64,000 nucleotides of DNA from Morinoia aosen (Eukaryota > Arthropoda > Malacostraca > Amphipoda > Talitridae): NCBI GenBank assembly GCA_030386875.1, contig CM059574.1, positions 3,169,934-3,233,933 on the forward strand, written 5' to 3'. Below are positions 1 through 13,409 of the stretch, piece after piece. How positions within the stretch are numbered: position 1 is the first letter of the stretch; every line of letters starts with the position of its first letter. A program made the position numbers and the translations under genes. Under the pieces are notes generated by a model that saw only the letters and a list, made by a program, of their open reading frames with translations, was not told the DNA's origin and ran no database searches.

Positions 1-3000
1 TCAGTGGGAATAATGAGGTCAGTGGGAATAATGTGGTCAGTGGGAATAATGTGGTCAGTGGGAATTGTGTGGTCAGTGGGAATAATGTGGTCAGTGGGAA
101 TAATGTGATCAGTGGGAATTGTGTGGTCAGTGGGAATTGGGTGGTCAGTGGGAATAATGAGGTCAGTGGGAATAATGTGGTCAGTGGGAATAATGTGGTC
201 AGTGGGAATTGTGTGGTCAGTGGGAATAATGTGGTCAGTGGGAATAATGTGGTCAGTGGGAATTGTGTGGTCAGTGGGAATTGGGTGGTCAGTGGGAATA
301 ATGTGGTCAGTGGGAATTGTGTGGTCAGTGGGAATAATGTGGTCAGTGGGAATAATGTGGTCAGTGGGAATTGTGTGGTCAGTGGGAATTGTGTGGTCAG
401 TGGGAATAATGTGGTCAGTGGGAATTGTGTGGTCAGTGGGAATAATGTGGTCAGTGGGAATAATGTGGTCAGTGGGAATTGTGTGGTCAGTGGGAATTGT
501 GTGGTCAGTGGGAATAATGTGGTCAGTGGGAATTGTGTGGTCAGTGGGAATTGTGTGGTCAGTGGGAATAATGTGGTCAGTGGGAATAATGTGGTCAGTG
601 GGAATTGTGTGGTCAGTGGGAATTGTGTTGTCAGTGGGAATAATGTGGTCAGTGGGAATTGTGTTGTCAGTGGGAATAATGTGGTCAGTGGGAATAATGT
701 GGTCAGTGGGAATAATGTGGTCAGTGGGAATAATGTGGTCAGTGGGAATAATGTGGTCAGTGGGAATAATGTGGTTAGTGGGAATTGTGTGGTCAGTGGG
801 AATAATGTGGTCAGTGGGAATAATGTGGTCAGTGGGAATAATGTGGTCAGTGGGAATAATGTGGTCAGTGGGAATAATGTGGTCAGTGGGAATGTGTGGT
901 CAGTGGGAATAATGTGGTCAGTGGGAATAATGTGGTCAGTGGGAATAATGTGTTCAGTGAGAATAATGTGGTCAGTGGGAATAATGTGGTCAGTGGGAAT
1001 AATGTGGTTAGTGGGAATTGTGTGGTCAGTGGGAATTGTGTGGTCAGTGGGAATAATGTGGTCAGTGGGAATAATGTGGTCAGTGGGAATAATGTGGTCA
1101 GTGGGAATTGTGTGGTCAGTGGGGATAATGGGGTCAGTGGGAATAGTGTGGTGAGTGGGAATAATGTGGTCAGTGGGAATAATGTGGTCAGTGGGGATAA
1201 TGTGGTCAGTGGGAATAATGTGGTCAGTGGGAATTGTGTGGTGAGTGGGAATAATGTGGTCAGTGGGAATAATGTGGTCAGTGGGAATAATGTGGTCAGT
1301 GGGAATTGTGTGGTCAGTGGGAATAATGTGGTCAGTGGGAATAATGTGGTCAGTGGGAATAGTGCGGTGAGTGGCAATAATGTGGTCAGTGGGAATTGTG
1401 TGGTCAGTGGGAATAATGTGGTCAGTGGGAATGATGTGGTCAGTGGGAATAGTGTGGTGAGTGGGAATAATGTGGTCAGTGGGAATTGTGTGGTCAGTGG
1501 GAATAATGTGGTCAGTGGGAATAATGTGGTCAGTGGGAATTGTGTGGTCAGTGGGAATAATGTGGTCAGTGGGAATTGTGTGGTCAGTGGGAATAATGGG
1601 GTCAGTGGGAATAGTGTGGTGAGTGGGAACAATGTGGTCAGTGGGAATAATGTGGTCAGTGGGAATAATGTGGTCAGTGGGAATTGTGTGGTCAGTGGGA
1701 ATAATGTGGTCAGTGGGAATAATGTGGTCAGTGGGAATAATGTGGTCAGTGGGAATTGTGTGGTCAGTGGGGATAATGGGGTCAGTGGGAATAGTGTGGT
1801 CAGTGGGAATAGTGTGGTCAGTGGGAATAATGTGGTCAGTGGGAATAATATGGTCAGTGGGAATAATGTGGTCAGTGGGAATAATGTGGTCAGTGGGAAT
1901 AATGTGGTCAGTGGGAATAATATGGTCAGTGGGAATAATGTGGTCAGTGGGAATAATGTGGTCAGTGGGAATTGTTTGGTCAGTGGGAATAATGTGGTCA
2001 GTGGGAATAATGTGGTCAGTGGGAATAATGTGGTCAGTGGGAATTGTGTGGTCAGTGGGAATAATGTGGTCAGTGGGAATAATGTGGTCAGTGGGAATAA
2101 TGTGGTCAGTGGGAATAATGTGGTCAGTGGGAATAATGTGGTCAGTGGGAATAATGTGGTCAGTGGGAATAATGTGGTCAGTGGGAATAATGTGGTCAGT
2201 GGGAATAATGTGGTCAGTGGGAATAATGTGGTCAGTGGGAATAATGTGGTCAGTGGGAATAATGTGGTCAGTGGGAATAATGTGGTCAGTGGGAATAATG
2301 TGGTCAGTGGGAATAATGTGGTCAGTGGGAATAATGTGGTCAGTGGGAATAATGTGGTCAGTGGGAATAATGTGGTCAGTGGGAATAATGTGGTCAGTGG
2401 GAATAATGTGGTCAGTGGGAATTGTGTGGTCAGTGGGAATAATGTGGTCAGTGGGAATAATGTGGTCAGTGGGAATAATGTCGTCAGTGGGAATAATGTG
2501 TTTAGTGGGAATTGTGTGGTCAGTGGGAATAATGTGGTCAGTGGGAATAATGTGGTCAGTGGGAATAATGTGGTTAGTGGGAATTGTGTGGTCAGTGGGA
2601 ATAGTGTGGTCAGTGGGAATAATGTGGTCAGTGGGAATAATGTGGTTAGTGGGAATTGTGTGGTCAGTGGGAATTGTGTGGTCAGTGGGAATAGTGTGGT
2701 CAGTGGGAATAATGTGGTCAGTGGGAATAATGTGGTTAGTGGGAATTGTGTGGTCAGTGGGAATTGTGTGGTCAGTGGGAATAATGTGGTCAGTGGGAAT
2801 AATGTGGTCAGTGGGAATAATGTGGTCAGTGGGAATAGTGTGGTCAGTGGGAATAATGTGGTCAGTGGGAATAATGTGGTTAGTGGGAATAGTGTGGTCA
2901 GTGGGAATAATGTGGTCAGTGGGAATAATGTGGTCAGTGGGAATAATGTGGTCAGTGGGAATTGTGTGGTCAGTGGGAATTGTGTGGTCAGTGGGAATAA

Positions 3001-3131
3001 TGTGGTCAGTGGGAATTGTGTGGTCAGTGGGAATTGTGTGGTCAGTGGGAATAATGTGGTCAGTGGGAATAATGAGGTCAGTGGGAATAATGTGGTTAGT
3101 GGGAATTGTGTGGTCAGTGGGAATTGTGTGG

Positions 3132-4981
3132 TCAGTGGGAATAATGAGGTCAGTGGGAATAATGTGGTCAGTGGGAATAATGTGGTCAGTGGGAATTGTG
3201 TGGTCAGTGGGAATAATGTGGTCAGTGGGAATAATGTGGTCAGTGGGAATTGTGTGGTCAGTGGGAATTGGGTGGTCAGTGGGAATAATGAGGTCAGTGG
3301 GAATAATGTGGTCAGTGGGAATAATGTGGTCAGTGGGAATTGTGTGGTCAGTGGGAATAATGTGGTCAGTGGGAATAATGTGGTCAGTGGGAATTGTGTG
3401 GTCAGTGGGAATTGGGTGGTCAGTGGGAATAATGTGGTCAGTGGGAATTGTGTGGTCAGTGGGAATAATGTGGTCAGTGGGAATAATGTGGTCAGTGGGA
3501 ATTGTGTGGTCAGTGGGAATTGTGTGGTCAGTGGGAATAATGTGGTCAGTGGGAATTGTGTGGTCAGTGGGAATAATGTGGTCAGTGGGAATAATGTGGT
3601 CAGTGGGAATTGTGTGGTCAGTGGGAATTGTGTGGTCAGTGGGAATAATGTGGTCAGTGGGAATTGTGTGGTCAGTGGGAATTGTGTGGTCAGTGGGAAT
3701 AATGTGGTCAGTGGGAATAATGTGGTCAGTGGGAATTGTGTGGTCAGTGGGAATTGTGTTGTCAGTGGGAATAATGTGGTCAGTGGGAATTGTGTTGTCA
3801 GTGGGAATAATGTGGTCAGTGGGAATAATGTGGTCAGTGGGAATAATGTGGTCAGTGGGAATAATGTGGTCAGTGGGAATAATGTGGTCAGTGGGAATAA
3901 TGTGGTTAGTGGGAATTGTGTGGTCAGTGGGAATAATGTGGTCAGTGGGAATAATGTGGTCAGTGGGAATAATGTGGTCAGTGGGAATAATGTGGTCAGT
4001 GGGAATAATGTGGTCAGTGGGAATGTGTGGTCAGTGGGAATAATGTGGTCAGTGGGAATAATGTGGTCAGTGGGAATAATGTGTTCAGTGAGAATAATGT
4101 GGTCAGTGGGAATAATGTGGTCAGTGGGAATAATGTGGTTAGTGGGAATTGTGTGGTCAGTGGGAATTGTGTGGTCAGTGGGAATAATGTGGTCAGTGGG
4201 AATAATGTGGTCAGTGGGAATAATGTGGTCAGTGGGAATTGTGTGGTCAGTGGGGATAATGGGGTCAGTGGGAATAGTGTGGTGAGTGGGAATAATGTGG
4301 TCAGTGGGAATAATGTGGTCAGTGGGGATAATGTGGTCAGTGGGAATAATGTGGTCAGTGGGAATTGTGTGGTGAGTGGGAATAATGTGGTCAGTGGGAA
4401 TAATGTGGTCAGTGGGAATAATGTGGTCAGTGGGAATTGTGTGGTCAGTGGGAATAATGTGGTCAGTGGGAATAATGTGGTCAGTGGGAATAGTGCGGTG
4501 AGTGGCAATAATGTGGTCAGTGGGAATTGTGTGGTCAGTGGGAATAATGTGGTCAGTGGGAATAATGTGGTCAGTGGGAATAGTGTGGTGAGTGGGAATA
4601 ATGTGGTCAGTGGGAATTGTGTGGTCAGTGGGAATAATGTGGTCAGTGGGAATAATGTGGTCAGTGGGAATTGTGTGGTCAGTGGGAATAATGTGGTCAG
4701 TGGGAATTGTGTGGTCAGTGGGAATAATGGGGTCAGTGGGAATAGTGTGGTGAGTGGGAACAATGTGGTCAGTGGGAATAATGTGGTCAGTGGGAATAAT
4801 GTGGTCAGTGGGAATTGTGTGGTCAGTGGGAATAATGTGGTCAGTGGGAATAATGTGGTCAGTGGGAATAATGTGGTCAGTGGGAATTGTGTGGTCAGTG
4901 GGGATAATGGGGTCAGTGGGAATAGTGTGGTCAGTGGGAATAGTGTGGTCAGTGGGAATAATGTGGTCAGTGGGAATAATG
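3132..4981. repeat. Second copy of a 1.85-kb block of the 18-bp array
   Basis: This stretch repeats 1-1850 at an offset of 3131 bp. The order of rare unit variants matches: the AATGAGG, AATTGGG and 17-bp units, the GTGAGTGGGAACAAT unit at 1621/4752, and GGGGATAATGGGG at about 1771/4902. I saw only isolated differences, such as GTGATC at about 109 against GTGGTC in the second copy, and GAATGATG at about 1430 against GAATAATG. Similarity ends near 1850/4981. The first copy is cut by the window edge, so the duplicated unit may be longer. Confidence 0.85.
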
Positions 4982-7900
4982 TGGTCAGTGGGAATAATGT
5001 GGTCAGTGGGGATAATGTGGTCAGTGGGAATTGTGTGGTCAGTGGGAATAATGTGGTCAGTGGGAATTGTGTGGTCAGTGGGAATAATGTGGTCAGTGGG
5101 AATAATGTGGTCAGTGGGGATAATGTGGTCAGTGGGAATTGTGTGGTCAGTGGGGATAATGTGGTCAGTGGGAATTGTGTGGTCAGTGGGAATTGTGTGG
5201 TCAGTGGGGATAATGTGGTCAGTGGGAATAATGTGGTCAGTGGGAATTGTGTGGTCAGTGGGAATAATGTGGTCAGTGGGAATAATGTGGTCAGTGGGGA
5301 TAATGTGGTCAGTGGGAATTGTGTGGTCAGTGGGAATTGTGTGGTCAGTGGGGATAATGTGGTCAGTGGGAATAATGTGGTCAGTGGGAATTGTGTGGTC
5401 AGTGGGGATAATGTGGTCAGTGGGAATAATGTGGTCAGTGGGGATAATGTGGTCAGTGGGAATAATGTGGTCAGTGGGAATAATGTGGTCAGTGGGAATT
5501 GTGTGGTCAGTGGGAATTGTGTGGTCAGTGGGGATAATGTGGTCAGTGGGAATAATGTGGTCAGTGGGAATTGTGTGGTCAGTGGGAATAATGTGGTCAG
5601 TGGGAATAATGTGGTCAGTGGGAATAATGTGGTCAGTGGGAATAATGTGGTCAGTGGGAATAATGTGGTCAGTGGGAATTGTGTGGTCAGTGGGAATAAT
5701 GTGGTCAGTGGGGATAATGTGGTCAGTGGGGATAATGTGGTCAGTGGGAATAATGTGGTCAGTGGGAATAATGTGGTCAGTGGGAATTGTGTGGTCAGTG
5801 GGAATTGTGTGGTCAGTGGGGATAATGTGGTCAGTGGGAATAATGTGGTCAGTGGGAATAATGTGGTCAGTGGGAATAATGTGGTCAGTGGGAATAATGT
5901 GGTCAGTGGGGATAATGTGGTCAGTGGGAATAATGTGGTCAGTGGGAATTGTGTGGTCAGTGGGGATAATGTGGTCAGTGGGGATAATGTGGTCAGTGGG
6001 AATTGTGTGGTCAGTGGGAATAATGTGGTCAGTGGGAATAATGTGGTCAGTGGGAATTGTGTGGTCAGTGGGGATAATGTGGTCAGTGGGAATTGTGTGG
6101 TCAGTGGGAATTGTGTGGTCAGTGGGAATTGTGTGGTCAGTGGGAATAATGTGGTCAGTGGGAATTGTGTGGTCAGTGGGAATTGTGTGGTCAGTGGGAA
6201 TAATGTGGTCAGTGGGAATAATGTGGTCAGTGGGAATTGTGTGGTCAGTGGGAATAATGTGGTCAGTGGGAATTGTGTGGTCAGTGGGGATAATGTGGTC
6301 AGTGGGAATAATGTGGTCAGTGGGAATAATGTGGTCAGTGGGAATTGTGTGGTCAGTGGGAATAATGTGGTCAGTGGGAATTGTGTGGTCAGTGGGAATA
6401 ATGTGGTCAGTGGGAATAATGTGGTCAGTGGGGATAATGTGGTCAGTGGGAATTGTGTGGTCAGTGGGAATTGTGTGGTCAGTGGGGATAATGTGGTCAG
6501 TGGGAATAATGTGGTCAGTGGGAATTGTGTGGTCAGTGGGAATAATGTGGTCAGTGGGAATAATGTGGTCAGTGGGAATAATGTGGTCAGTGGGAATTGT
6601 GTGGTCAGTGGGAATAATGTGGTCAGTGGGAATAATGTGGTCAGTGGGGATAATGTGGTCAGTGGGAATTGTGTGGTCAGTGGGAATTGTGTGGTCAGTG
6701 GGAATAATGTGGTCAGTGGGGATAATGTGGTCAGTGGGGATAATGTGGTCAGTGGGAATTGTGTGGTCAGTGGGAATTGTGTGGTCAGTGGGAATTGTGT
6801 GGTCAGTGGGAATTGTGTGGTCAGTGGGAATTGTGTGGTCAGTGGGAATAATGTGGTCAGTGGGAATAATGTGGTCAGTGGGGATAATGTGGTCAGTGGG
6901 AATTGTGTGGTCAGTGGGAATAATGTGGTCAGTGGGAATTGTGTGGTCAGTGGGAATTGTGTGGTCAGTGGGAATTGTGTGGTCAGTGGGAATAATGTGG
7001 TCAGTGGGAATAATGTGGTCAGTGGGGATAATGTGGTCAGTGGGAATTGTGTGGTCAGTGGGAATAATGTGGTCAGTGGGAATTGTGTGGTCAGTGGGGA
7101 TAATGTGGTCAGTGGGAATTGTGTGGTCAGTGGGGATAATGTGGTCAGTGGGAATTGTGTGGTCAGTGGGGATAATGTGGTCAGTGGGAATAATGTGGTC
7201 AGTGGGAATAATGTGGTCAGTGGGAATTGTGTGGTCAGTGGGGATAATGTGGTCAGTGGGAATTGTGTGGTCAGTGGGAATAATGTGGTCAGTGGGAATA
7301 ATGTGGTCAGTGGGAATAATGTGGTCAGTGGGGATAATGTGGTCAGTGGGAATTGTGTGGTCAGTGGGAATAATGTGGTCAGTGGGAATAATGTGGTCAG
7401 TGGGGATAATGTGGTCAGTGGGAATTGTGTGGTCAGTGGGAATAATGTGGTCAGTGGGAATAATGTGGTCAGTGGGAATAATGTGGTCAGTGGGAATAAT
7501 GTGGTCAGTGGGGATAATGTGGTCAGTGGGAATTGTGTGGTCAGTGGGAATAATGTGGTCAGTGGGAATAATGTGGTCAGTGGGGATAATGTGGTCAGTG
7601 GGAATTGTGTGGTCAGTGGGAATAATGTGGTCAGTGGGAATAATGTGGTCAGTGGGAATAATGTGGTCAGTGGGGATAATGTGGTCAGTGGGAATTGTGT
7701 GGTCAGTGGGAATAATGTGGTCAGTGGGAATAATGTGGTCAGTGGGAATAATGTGGTCAGTGGGAATAATGTGGTCAGTGGGAATTGTGTGGTCAGTGGG
7801 AATAATGTGGTCAGTGGGAATAATGTGGTCAGTGGGAATAATGTGGTCAGTGGGAATAATGTGGTCAGTGGGAATAATGTGGTCAGTGGGAATAATGTGG

Positions 7901-10900
7901 TCAGTGGGAATAATGTGGTCAGTGGGAATAATGTGGTCAGTGGGAATAATGTGGTCAGTGGGAATAATGTGGTCAGTGGGAATTGTGTGGTCAGTGGGAA
8001 TAATGTGGTCAGTGGGAATAATGTGGTCAGTGGGAATAATGTGGTCAGTGGGAATAATGTGGTCAGTGGGAATAATGTGGTCAGTGGGAATAATGTGGTC
8101 AGTGGGAATAATGTGGTCAGTGGGAATAATGTGGTCAGTGGGAATAATGTGGTCAGTGGGAATAATGTGGTCAGTGGGAATAATGTGGTCAGTGGGAATA
8201 ATGTGGTCAGTTGGAATAATGTGGACAGTGGGAATAATGTGGTCAATGGGAATAATGTGGTCAGTGGGAATTGTGTGGTCAGTGGGAATAATGTGGTCAG
8301 TGGGAATAATATGGTCAGTGGGAATAATGTGGTCAGTGGGAATAATGTGGTCAGTGGGAATTGTGTGGTCAGTGGGAATAATGTGGTCAGTGGGAATAAT
8401 GTGGTCAGTGGGAATTGTGTGGTCAGTGGGAATAATGTGGTCAGTGGGAATAATGTGGTCAGTGGGAATAATATGGTCAGTGGGAATAATGTGGTCAGTG
8501 GGAATAATGTGGTCAGTGGGAATTGTGTGGTCAGTGGGAATAATATGGTCAGTGGGAATAATGTGGTCAGTGGGAATTGTGTGGTCAGTGGGAATTGTGT
8601 GGTCAGTGGGAATAATGTGGTCAGTGGGAATAATGTGGTCAGTGGGGATAATGTGGTCAGTGGGAATTGTGTGGTCAGTGGGAATAATGTGGTCAGTGGG
8701 AATAATGTGGTCAGTGGGAATAATGTGGTCAGTGGGGATAATGTGGTCAGTGGGAATTGTGTGGTCAGTTGGAATAATGTGGTCAGTGGGAATAATGTGG
8801 TCAGTGGGAATAATGTGGTCAGTGGGAATAATGTGGTCAGTGGGAATTGTGTGGTCAGTGGGAATAATGTGGTCAGTGGGAATAATGTGGTCAGTGGGAA
8901 TTGTGTGGTCAGTGGGAATAATGTGGTCAGTGGGAATAATGTGGTCAGTGGGAATAATGTGGTCAGTGGGAATAATGTGGTCAGTGGGAATAATGTGGTC
9001 AGTGGGAATAATGTGGTCAGTGGGAATAATGTGGTCAGTGGGAATAATGTGGTCAGTTGGAATAATGTGGACAGTGGGAATAATGTGGTCAATGGGAATA
9101 ATGTGGTCAGTGGGAATAATATGGTCAGTGGGAATAATGTGGTCAGTGGGAATAATGTGGTCAGTGGGAATTGTGTGGTCAGTGGGAATAATGTGGTCAG
9201 TGGGAATAATGTGGTCAGTGGGAATTGTGTGGTCAGTGGAAATAATGTGGTCAGTGGGAATAATGTGGTCAGTGGGAATAATATGGTCAGTGGGAATAAT
9301 GTGGTCAGTGGGAATAATGTGGTCAGTGGGAATTGTGTGGTCAGTGGGAATAATATGGTCAGTGGGAATAATGTGGTCAGTGGGAATTGTGTGGTCAGTG
9401 GGAATTGTGTGGTCAGTGGGAATAATGTGGTCAGTGGGGATAATGTGGTCAGTGGGAATAATGTGGTCAGTGGGAATAATGTGGTCAGTGGGGATAATGT
9501 GGTCAGTGGGAATAATGTGGTCAGTGGGGATAATGTGGTCAGTGGGAATAATGTGGTCAGTGGGAATAATGTGGTCAGTGGGGATAATGTGGTCAGTGGG
9601 AATAATGTGGTCAGTGGGAATAATGTGGTCAGTGGGGATAATGTGGTCAGTGGGAATAATGTGGTCAGTGGGAATAATGTGGTCAGTGGGAATAATGTGG
9701 TCAGTGGGAATAATGTGGTCAGTGGGAATAATGTGGTCAGTGGGAATAATGTGGTCAGTGGGGATAATGTGGTCAGTGGGAATAATGTGGTCAGTGGGAA
9801 TAATGTGGTCAGTGGGGATAATGTGGTCAGTGGGAATAATGTGGTCAGTGGGAATAATGTGGTCAGTGGGAATTGTGTGGTCAGTGGGAATAATGTGGTC
9901 AGTGGGGATAATGTGGTCAGTGGGAATAATGTGGTCAGTGGGAATAATGTGGTCAGTGGGAATAATGTGGTCAGTGGGAATTGTGTGGTCAGTGGGAATA
10001 ATGTGGTCAGTGGGAATAATGTGGTCAGTGGGAATAATGTGGTCAGTGGGAATTGTGTGGTCAGTGGGAATAATGTGGTCAGTGGGAATAATGTGGTCAG
10101 TGGGAATAATATGGTCAGTGGGAATAATGTGGTCAGTGGGAATAATGTGGTCAGTGGGAATTGTGTGGTCAGTGGGAATAATGTGGTCAGTGGGAATAAT
10201 GTGGTCAGTGGGAATAATGTGGTCAGTGGGAATAATGTGGTCAGTGGGAATAATGTGGTCAGTGGGAATAATGTGGTCAGTGGGAATAATGTGGTCAGTG
10301 GGGATAATGTGGTCAGTGGGAATAATGTGGTCAGTGGGAATAATGTGGTCAGTGGGAATAATGTGGTCAGTGGGAATTGTGTGGTCAGTGGGAATAATGT
10401 GGTCAGTGGGAATAATGTGGTCAGTGGGAATTGTGTGGTCAGTGGGAATAATGTGGTCAGTGGGAATAATGTGGTCAGTGGGAATTGTGTGGTCAGTGGG
10501 AATAATGTGGTCAGTGGGAATAATGTGGTCAGTGGGAATAATGTGGTCAGTGGGAATTGTGTGGTCAGTGGGAATAATGTGGTCAGTGGGAATAATGTGG
10601 TCAGTGGGAATTGTGTGGTCAGTGGGAATAATGTGGTCAGTGGGAATAATGTGGTCAGTGGGAATAATGTGGTCAGTGGGAATAATGTGGTCAGTGGGAA
10701 TAATGTGGTCAGTGGGGATAATGTGGTCAGTGGGAATAATGTGGTCAGTGGGAATAATGTGGTCAGTGGGAATAATGTGGTCAGTGGGAATTGTGTGGTC
10801 AGTGGGAATAATGTGGTCAGTGGGAATAATGTGGTCAGTGGGAATTGTGTGGTCAATGGGAATTGTGTGGTCAGTGGGAATAATGTGGTCAGTGGGAATA

Positions 10901-12960
10901 ATGTGGTTAGTGGGAATTGTGTGGTCAGTGGGAATTGTGTGGTCAGTGGGAATAATATGGTCAGTGGGAATAATGTGGTCAGTGGGAATAATATGGTCAG
11001 TGGGAATAATGTGGTCAGTGGGAATAATGTGGTCAGTGGGAATTGTGTGGTCAGTGGGAATAATGTGGTCAGTGGGAATTGTGTGGTCAGTGGGAATAAT
11101 GTGGTCAGTGGGAATAATGTGGTCAGTGGGAATAATGTGGTCAGTGGGAATAATATGGTCAGTGGGAATAATGTGGTCAGTGGGAATAATGTGGTCAGTG
11201 GGAATAATATGGTCAGTGGGAATAATGTGGTCAGTGGGAATAATATGGTCAGTGGGAATAATGTAGTCAGTGGGAATAATGTGGTCAGTGGGAATAATGT
11301 GGTCAGTGGGAATAATATGGTCAGTGGGAATAATGTGGTCAGTGGGAATAATATGGTCAGCGGGAATAATGTGGTCAGTGGGAATAATGTGGTCAGTGGG
11401 AATTGTGTGGTCAGTGGGAATAATGTGGTCAGTGGGAATTGTGTGGTCAGTGGAAATAATGTGGTCAGTGGGAATAATGTGGTCAGTGGAAATAATGTGG
11501 TCAGTGGGAAGAATGTGGTCAGTGGGAATAATGTGGTTAGTGGGACCTGTGTGGTCAGTGGGAATTTTGTGGTCAGTGGGAATAATGTGGTCAGTGGGAA
11601 TAATGTGGTCAGTGGGAATAATGTGGTCAGTGGGAATAATGTGGTCAGTGGGAATAATGTGGTCAGTGGGAATAATGTGGTTAGTGGGAATTGTGTGGTC
11701 AGTGGGAATTGTGTGGTCAGTGGGAATAATGTGGTCAGTGGGAATAATGTGGTCAGTGGGAATAATGTGGTCAGTGGGAATAAAGTGGTTAGTGGGAATT
11801 GTGTGGTCAGTGGGAATAATGTGGTCAGTGGGAATAATGTGGTCAGTGGGAATAATGTGGTTAGTGGGAATTGTGTGGTCAGTGGGAATTGTGTGGTCAG
11901 TGGGAATAATGTGGTCAGTGGGAATAATGTGGTCAGTGGGAATAATGTGGTCAGTGGGAATAATGTGGTTAGTGGGAATTGTGTGGTCAGTGGGAATAAT
12001 GTGGTCAGTGGGAATAATGTGGTCAGTGGGAATAATGTGGTCAGTGGGAATAATGTGGTCAGTGGGAATTGTGTGGTCAGTGGGAATAATGTGGTCAGTG
12101 GGAATAATGTGGTCAGTGGGAATAATGTGGTCAGTGGGAATTGTGTGGTCAGTGGGAATAATGTGGTCAGTGGGAATAATGTGGTCAGTGGGAATAATGT
12201 GGTCAGTGGGAATAATGTGGTCAGTGGGAATTGTGTGGTCAGTGGGAATAATGTGGTCAGTGGGAATAATGTGGTCAGTGGGAATAATGTGGTCAGTGGG
12301 AATAATGTGGTCAGTGGGAATAATGTGGTCAGTGGGAATTGTGTGGTCAGTGGGAATAATGTGGTCAGTGGGAATAATGTGGTCAGTGGGAATAATGTGG
12401 TCAGTGGGAATAATGTGGTCAGTGGGAATTGTGTGGTCAGTGGGAATAATGTGGTCAGTGGGAATAATGTGGTCAGTGGGAATAATGTGGTCAGTGGGAA
12501 TTGTGTGGTCAGTGGGAATTGTGTGGTCAGTGGGAATAATGTGGTCAGTGGGAATAATGTGGTCAGTGGGAATAATGTGGTCAGTGGGAATAATGAGGTC
12601 AGTGGAAATAATGTGGTTAGTGGGAATTGTGTGGTCAGTGGGAATTGTGTGGTCAGTGGGAATAATGTGGTCAGTGGGAATAATGTGGTCAGTGGGAATT
12701 GTGTGGTCAGTGGGAATAATGTGGTCAGTGGGAATTGTGTGGTCAGTGGGAATAATGTGGTCAGTGGGAATAATGTGGTCAGTGGGAATAATGTGGTCAG
12801 TGGGAATTGTGTGGTCAGTGGGAATTGTGTGGTCAGTGGGAATAATGTGGTCAGTGGGAATTGTGTGGTCAGTGGGAATAATGTGGTCAGGGGGAATTGT
12901 GTGGTCAGTGGGAATAATGTGGTCAGTTGGAATAATGTGGTCAGTGGGAATTGTGTGGTC

Positions 12961-12964
12961 AGTG
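12961..12964. other. Target-site duplication AGTG, left copy
   Basis: AGTG precedes the 5' LTR and recurs at 22841-22844 after the 3' LTR. Four-base duplications are usual for Ty3/Gypsy integrases. The left end is ambiguous by two bases because the LTR begins TGTGCC and both flanks read GTG; AGTG is preferred because it restores satellite phase. Confidence 0.8.
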
Positions 12965-13188
12965 TGTGCCGAAACGGACACGCACTTATCCTCGTACGTA
13001 GTTTAGTACGTAAGTACAGTGCCACGCCTGGTGCGTCTCAGGCGTCGTGCGCCGCTGAGTCAGCAATTTGTGTGTATAAATGCCCCGTGTTCAGCTCTGC
13101 AGAGCGCATTTGGACATACTACCTCTTTACGTCAAGTACACGTTGAAGTCTACTCGTCTACTCACTATCCACCTTTAGATACGGCATA
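12965..13188 (+). repeat. 5' LTR of the retrotransposon (224 bp)
   Basis: It begins TGTGCCGAAACGG and ends GATACGGCATA, so the tips TGTGCC and GGCATA are imperfect inverted repeats; the end is TA rather than the usual CA. It matches 22617-22840 except at 13116. A TATAAA box lies at 13075-13080, which puts U3 at roughly 12965-13100. The near identity of the two LTRs implies recent insertion, unless gene conversion has homogenised them. Confidence 0.95.
13075..13080 (+). promoter_or_regulatory. TATA box of the LTR promoter
   Basis: TATAAA followed by TGCCCCGTG lies at LTR position 111. The start of transcription would be about 25-30 bp downstream, near the CTGCAGAGCGCATT stretch. The same box occurs at the equivalent place in the 3' LTR. 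No polyadenylation signal AATAAA is visible in the LTR itself. Confidence 0.6.
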
Positions 13189-13189
13189 C

Positions 13190-13207
13190 TGGTGGATCAG
13201 TTAATTA
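13190..13207 (+). other. Putative primer binding site
   Basis: TGGTGGATCAGTTAATTA starts one base after the 5' LTR. TGG pairs with the CCA end of a tRNA, as in LTR retroelements. I cannot name the tRNA: the match would have to be tested against the host's tRNA 3' ends. Confidence 0.55.
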
Positions 13208-13409
13208 CGTACCCACGACGTGTTGTAATATTGAGACTTGTGCTGTGAAAGTGTTTCAGTGACTTCTGAGATTGAAGGAAACGGAAGTTGAGTCGAAAGC
13301 TTCGTCGAGATTCTACTTTGATCGTGTTTTTACGGAACTTCTCGTAGTGTGGAGGACTGCTCATCGCTTCGTGTGAAGAGAATCTTTTGGATCAAGCGTC
13401 GATATTATT

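Larger units (their letters stand above)
1..12964. repeat. 18-bp satellite array, left block (about 720 units)
   Basis: Tandem copies of TCAGTGGGAATAATGTGG fill this stretch from the window edge, so the array begins outside the window. Common unit variants are AATTGTGTGG, GGATAATGTGG, AATAATATGG, GTTAGTGGG and rare AATGAGG, AATTGGG and TTGGAAT forms. Two units near 893 and 4024 are 17 bp long and shift the phase. Because 18 is a multiple of three and the main unit has a stop in only one frame per strand, four reading frames stay open for kilobases; this is not evidence of coding. Variants are clustered in domains and long blocks are duplicated, as expected from unequal exchange. The LTR retrotransposon interrupts the array at 12964. 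Confidence 0.97.

Noticed and set aside
1-12964. CRISPR array
   Set aside because: The units are directly contiguous with no unique spacers and no cas genes, and the window is eukaryotic in character.
883-13146. Very long open frames (up to about 4000 codons) on both strands of the 18-bp array
   Set aside because: The period is a multiple of three and the unit has a stop in only one frame per strand, so four frames are open automatically. The peptides are six-residue repeats in several frames at once, and one-base changes in unit length carry a frame straight into another repeat register.
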